Shown here piece by piece: positions 4,927-5,294 of a DNA stretch of 5,294 nt. Within the stretch, counting starts at the first letter, position 1. Each line of letters begins with the position of its first letter. A program made the position numbers and the translations under genes. Under the pieces are notes generated by a model. It worked only from the letters and a program-made list of their open reading frames with translations. It searched no databases and was not told the origin of the DNA. Source of the stretch: Bacillota bacterium (GTDB taxonomy: Bacteria > Bacillota > Dethiobacteria > Dethiobacterales > Dethiobacteraceae); assembly GCA_012841735.1 (NCBI GenBank), contig DUUE01000463.1:1-5294 (forward strand). Direction: 5' to 3'.

Positions 4927-5272
4927 AGAGACATGGAAGGGTGAACCCGGTCAAAGCTACTACCGGTCTGTGGCCGGGTTCACCCTTTTATTTGATAATG
5001 AAGGATATCTCTGGGAGCCGGCTGACTGGACGGAAGCTGTAGCCCGTGCACTGGCCCGTGAAAACGGCATTCCGGAGCTGACGGAAAAGCACTGGCTTGT
5101 TATCCGTTTTATGCGGGAATTTTATTTTGCCAACGGCAGGGCACCGCTCAACAGGCAGCTGAAAAAGGGTACAGGTATGACGCTGATGGAAATTGAAGCC
5201 CTTTTCCCGGGCGGCATAAAACAGGATGCCCGCCGTATCGCCGGTCTGCCAAACCCTAAAGCTTGTTTGTAG
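4910..5272 (+). CDS. DsrC/TusE-family sulfur-relay protein with a single C-terminal cysteine
   Basis: This protein of up to 120 residues belongs to the DsrC/TusE/DsvC family, small cytoplasmic proteins that carry sulfur as a persulfide on a C-terminal cysteine. Family landmarks are FDNEGYLWEPADW (28-40), ELTEKHWLVIRFMREFY (56-72), AP (78-79), LFPGG (98-102) and the tail RIAGLPNPKACL (109-120). The penultimate cysteine C119 (CysA) is present. The second redox cysteine of true DsrC, 11 residues earlier, is arginine (R108), as in TusE-type members that lack it. The loop before LFPGG is about 6-8 residues shorter than in DsrC and TusE. It overlaps the hydroxylase by 17 bases, suggesting translational coupling. 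The start is uncertain: ATG 4910 has no clear Shine-Dalgarno, and the alternative GTG 4970 (100 residues, beginning at V21) also lacks one and lies in a hairpin. Possible roles are tRNA thiolation relay, a regulator, or a sulfur carrier for the adjacent enzyme; the last is inference. Confidence 0.88.
   Translation: MRSGNKETWKGEPGQSYYRSVAGFTLLFDNEGYLWEPADWTEAVARALARENGIPELTEKHWLVIRFMREFYFANGRAPLNRQLKKGTGMTLMEIEALFPGGIKQDARRIAGLPNPKACL
4937..4987 (+). terminator. Long terminator-like hairpin inside the 5' end of the dsrC-like gene
   Basis: AAGGGTGAACCCGG (4937-4950) pairs perfectly with 4974-4987. Three more pairs inward (4951-4953 with 4971-4973, one G-T) leave a 17-base loop. The right arm runs into a T-rich stretch (TTTTATTTG, 4986-4994), the form of a Rho-independent terminator. 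It begins 10 bases after the hydroxylase stop codon, where a terminator for that gene would be expected, yet it lies within the dsrC-like reading frame from ATG 4910. It may terminate part of the transcripts, with ribosomes entering the dsrC-like gene opening the stem, so that the downstream genes are expressed at a lower or controlled level. Confidence 0.65.
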
Positions 5273-5276
5273 GAGG
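5271..5276 (+). promoter_or_regulatory. Consensus ribosome binding site of the downstream gene
   Basis: A perfect AGGAGG begins inside the TAG stop of the dsrC-like gene and sits 8 bases before the ATG at 5285. It is far stronger than anything in front of the dsrC-like start, so the downstream gene is probably translated efficiently and independently. Confidence 0.8.
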
Positions 5277-5284
5277 CACTTTCG

Positions 5285-5294
5285 ATGGAAAGAC
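5285..5294 (+). CDS. Start of the next gene in the operon (5' end only)
   Basis: An ATG follows the perfect AGGAGG and the frame reads M-E-R before the window ends. Only 12 bases separate it from the dsrC-like stop, so it is very likely in the same operon. Nothing can be said of its product from three codons. Confidence 0.7.

Noticed and set aside
1..5294. Mobile element, CRISPR array, tRNA or rRNA
   Set aside because: I saw no transposase or integrase, no terminal inverted repeats with target duplications, no regularly spaced direct repeats, and no cloverleaf or rRNA-like stretch on either strand.

Overview
The window comes from a bacterium, most likely an anaerobic Firmicute (Negativicutes or Peptococcaceae type). 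I infer this from the strong Shine-Dalgarno sequences, the near-consensus housekeeping promoters, the mid-range GC content, and the pairing of a Desulfovibrio-Mop-like molybdenum hydroxylase with a DsrC/TusE-family protein. The genus cannot be fixed from the sequence alone. All convincing genes lie on the + strand.

Bases 1-1458 are the end of an oligo/dipeptide ABC importer operon. They hold the C-terminal 144 residues of a DppD/OppD-type ATPase, then a complete DppF/OppF-type ATPase that starts on the base after the first gene's stop. A perfect 12-bp hairpin closes the operon. Bases 1459-2250 form a regulatory block: an extended -10 promoter, a leader of about 117 nt, and a 133-residue ModE-type winged-helix protein that lacks molybdate-binding domains. 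The next intergenic region holds a perfect TTGACA-N17-TATAAT promoter. A 24-bp inverted repeat shaped like a ModE box covers its -35 element, and a second, perfectly symmetric 24-bp palindrome lies in the leader, 10 bases before the ribosome binding site.

Bases 2251-4926 encode an 891-residue molybdopterin-dependent hydroxylase with both [2Fe-2S] domains and the Mo-binding domain in one chain and no FAD domain, like the Desulfovibrio aldehyde oxidoreductase. Its first Fe-S motif has one extra residue, and the usual GQG motif at the molybdenum reads GEG. Overlapping its end by 17 bases is a DsrC/TusE-like sulfur-relay protein that keeps only the C-terminal cysteine. A long terminator-like hairpin lies inside the first codons of that gene. 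A further gene begins at 5285 behind a perfect AGGAGG and runs off the window.

The working model is that the small ModE-like protein controls the hydroxylase operon through the operator over the -35 box. The co-transcribed single-cysteine DsrC-like protein may serve sulfur chemistry linked to the enzyme, for example supplying the sulfido ligand of its cofactor. That last link is inference. The peptide transporter looks like an independent neighbour.
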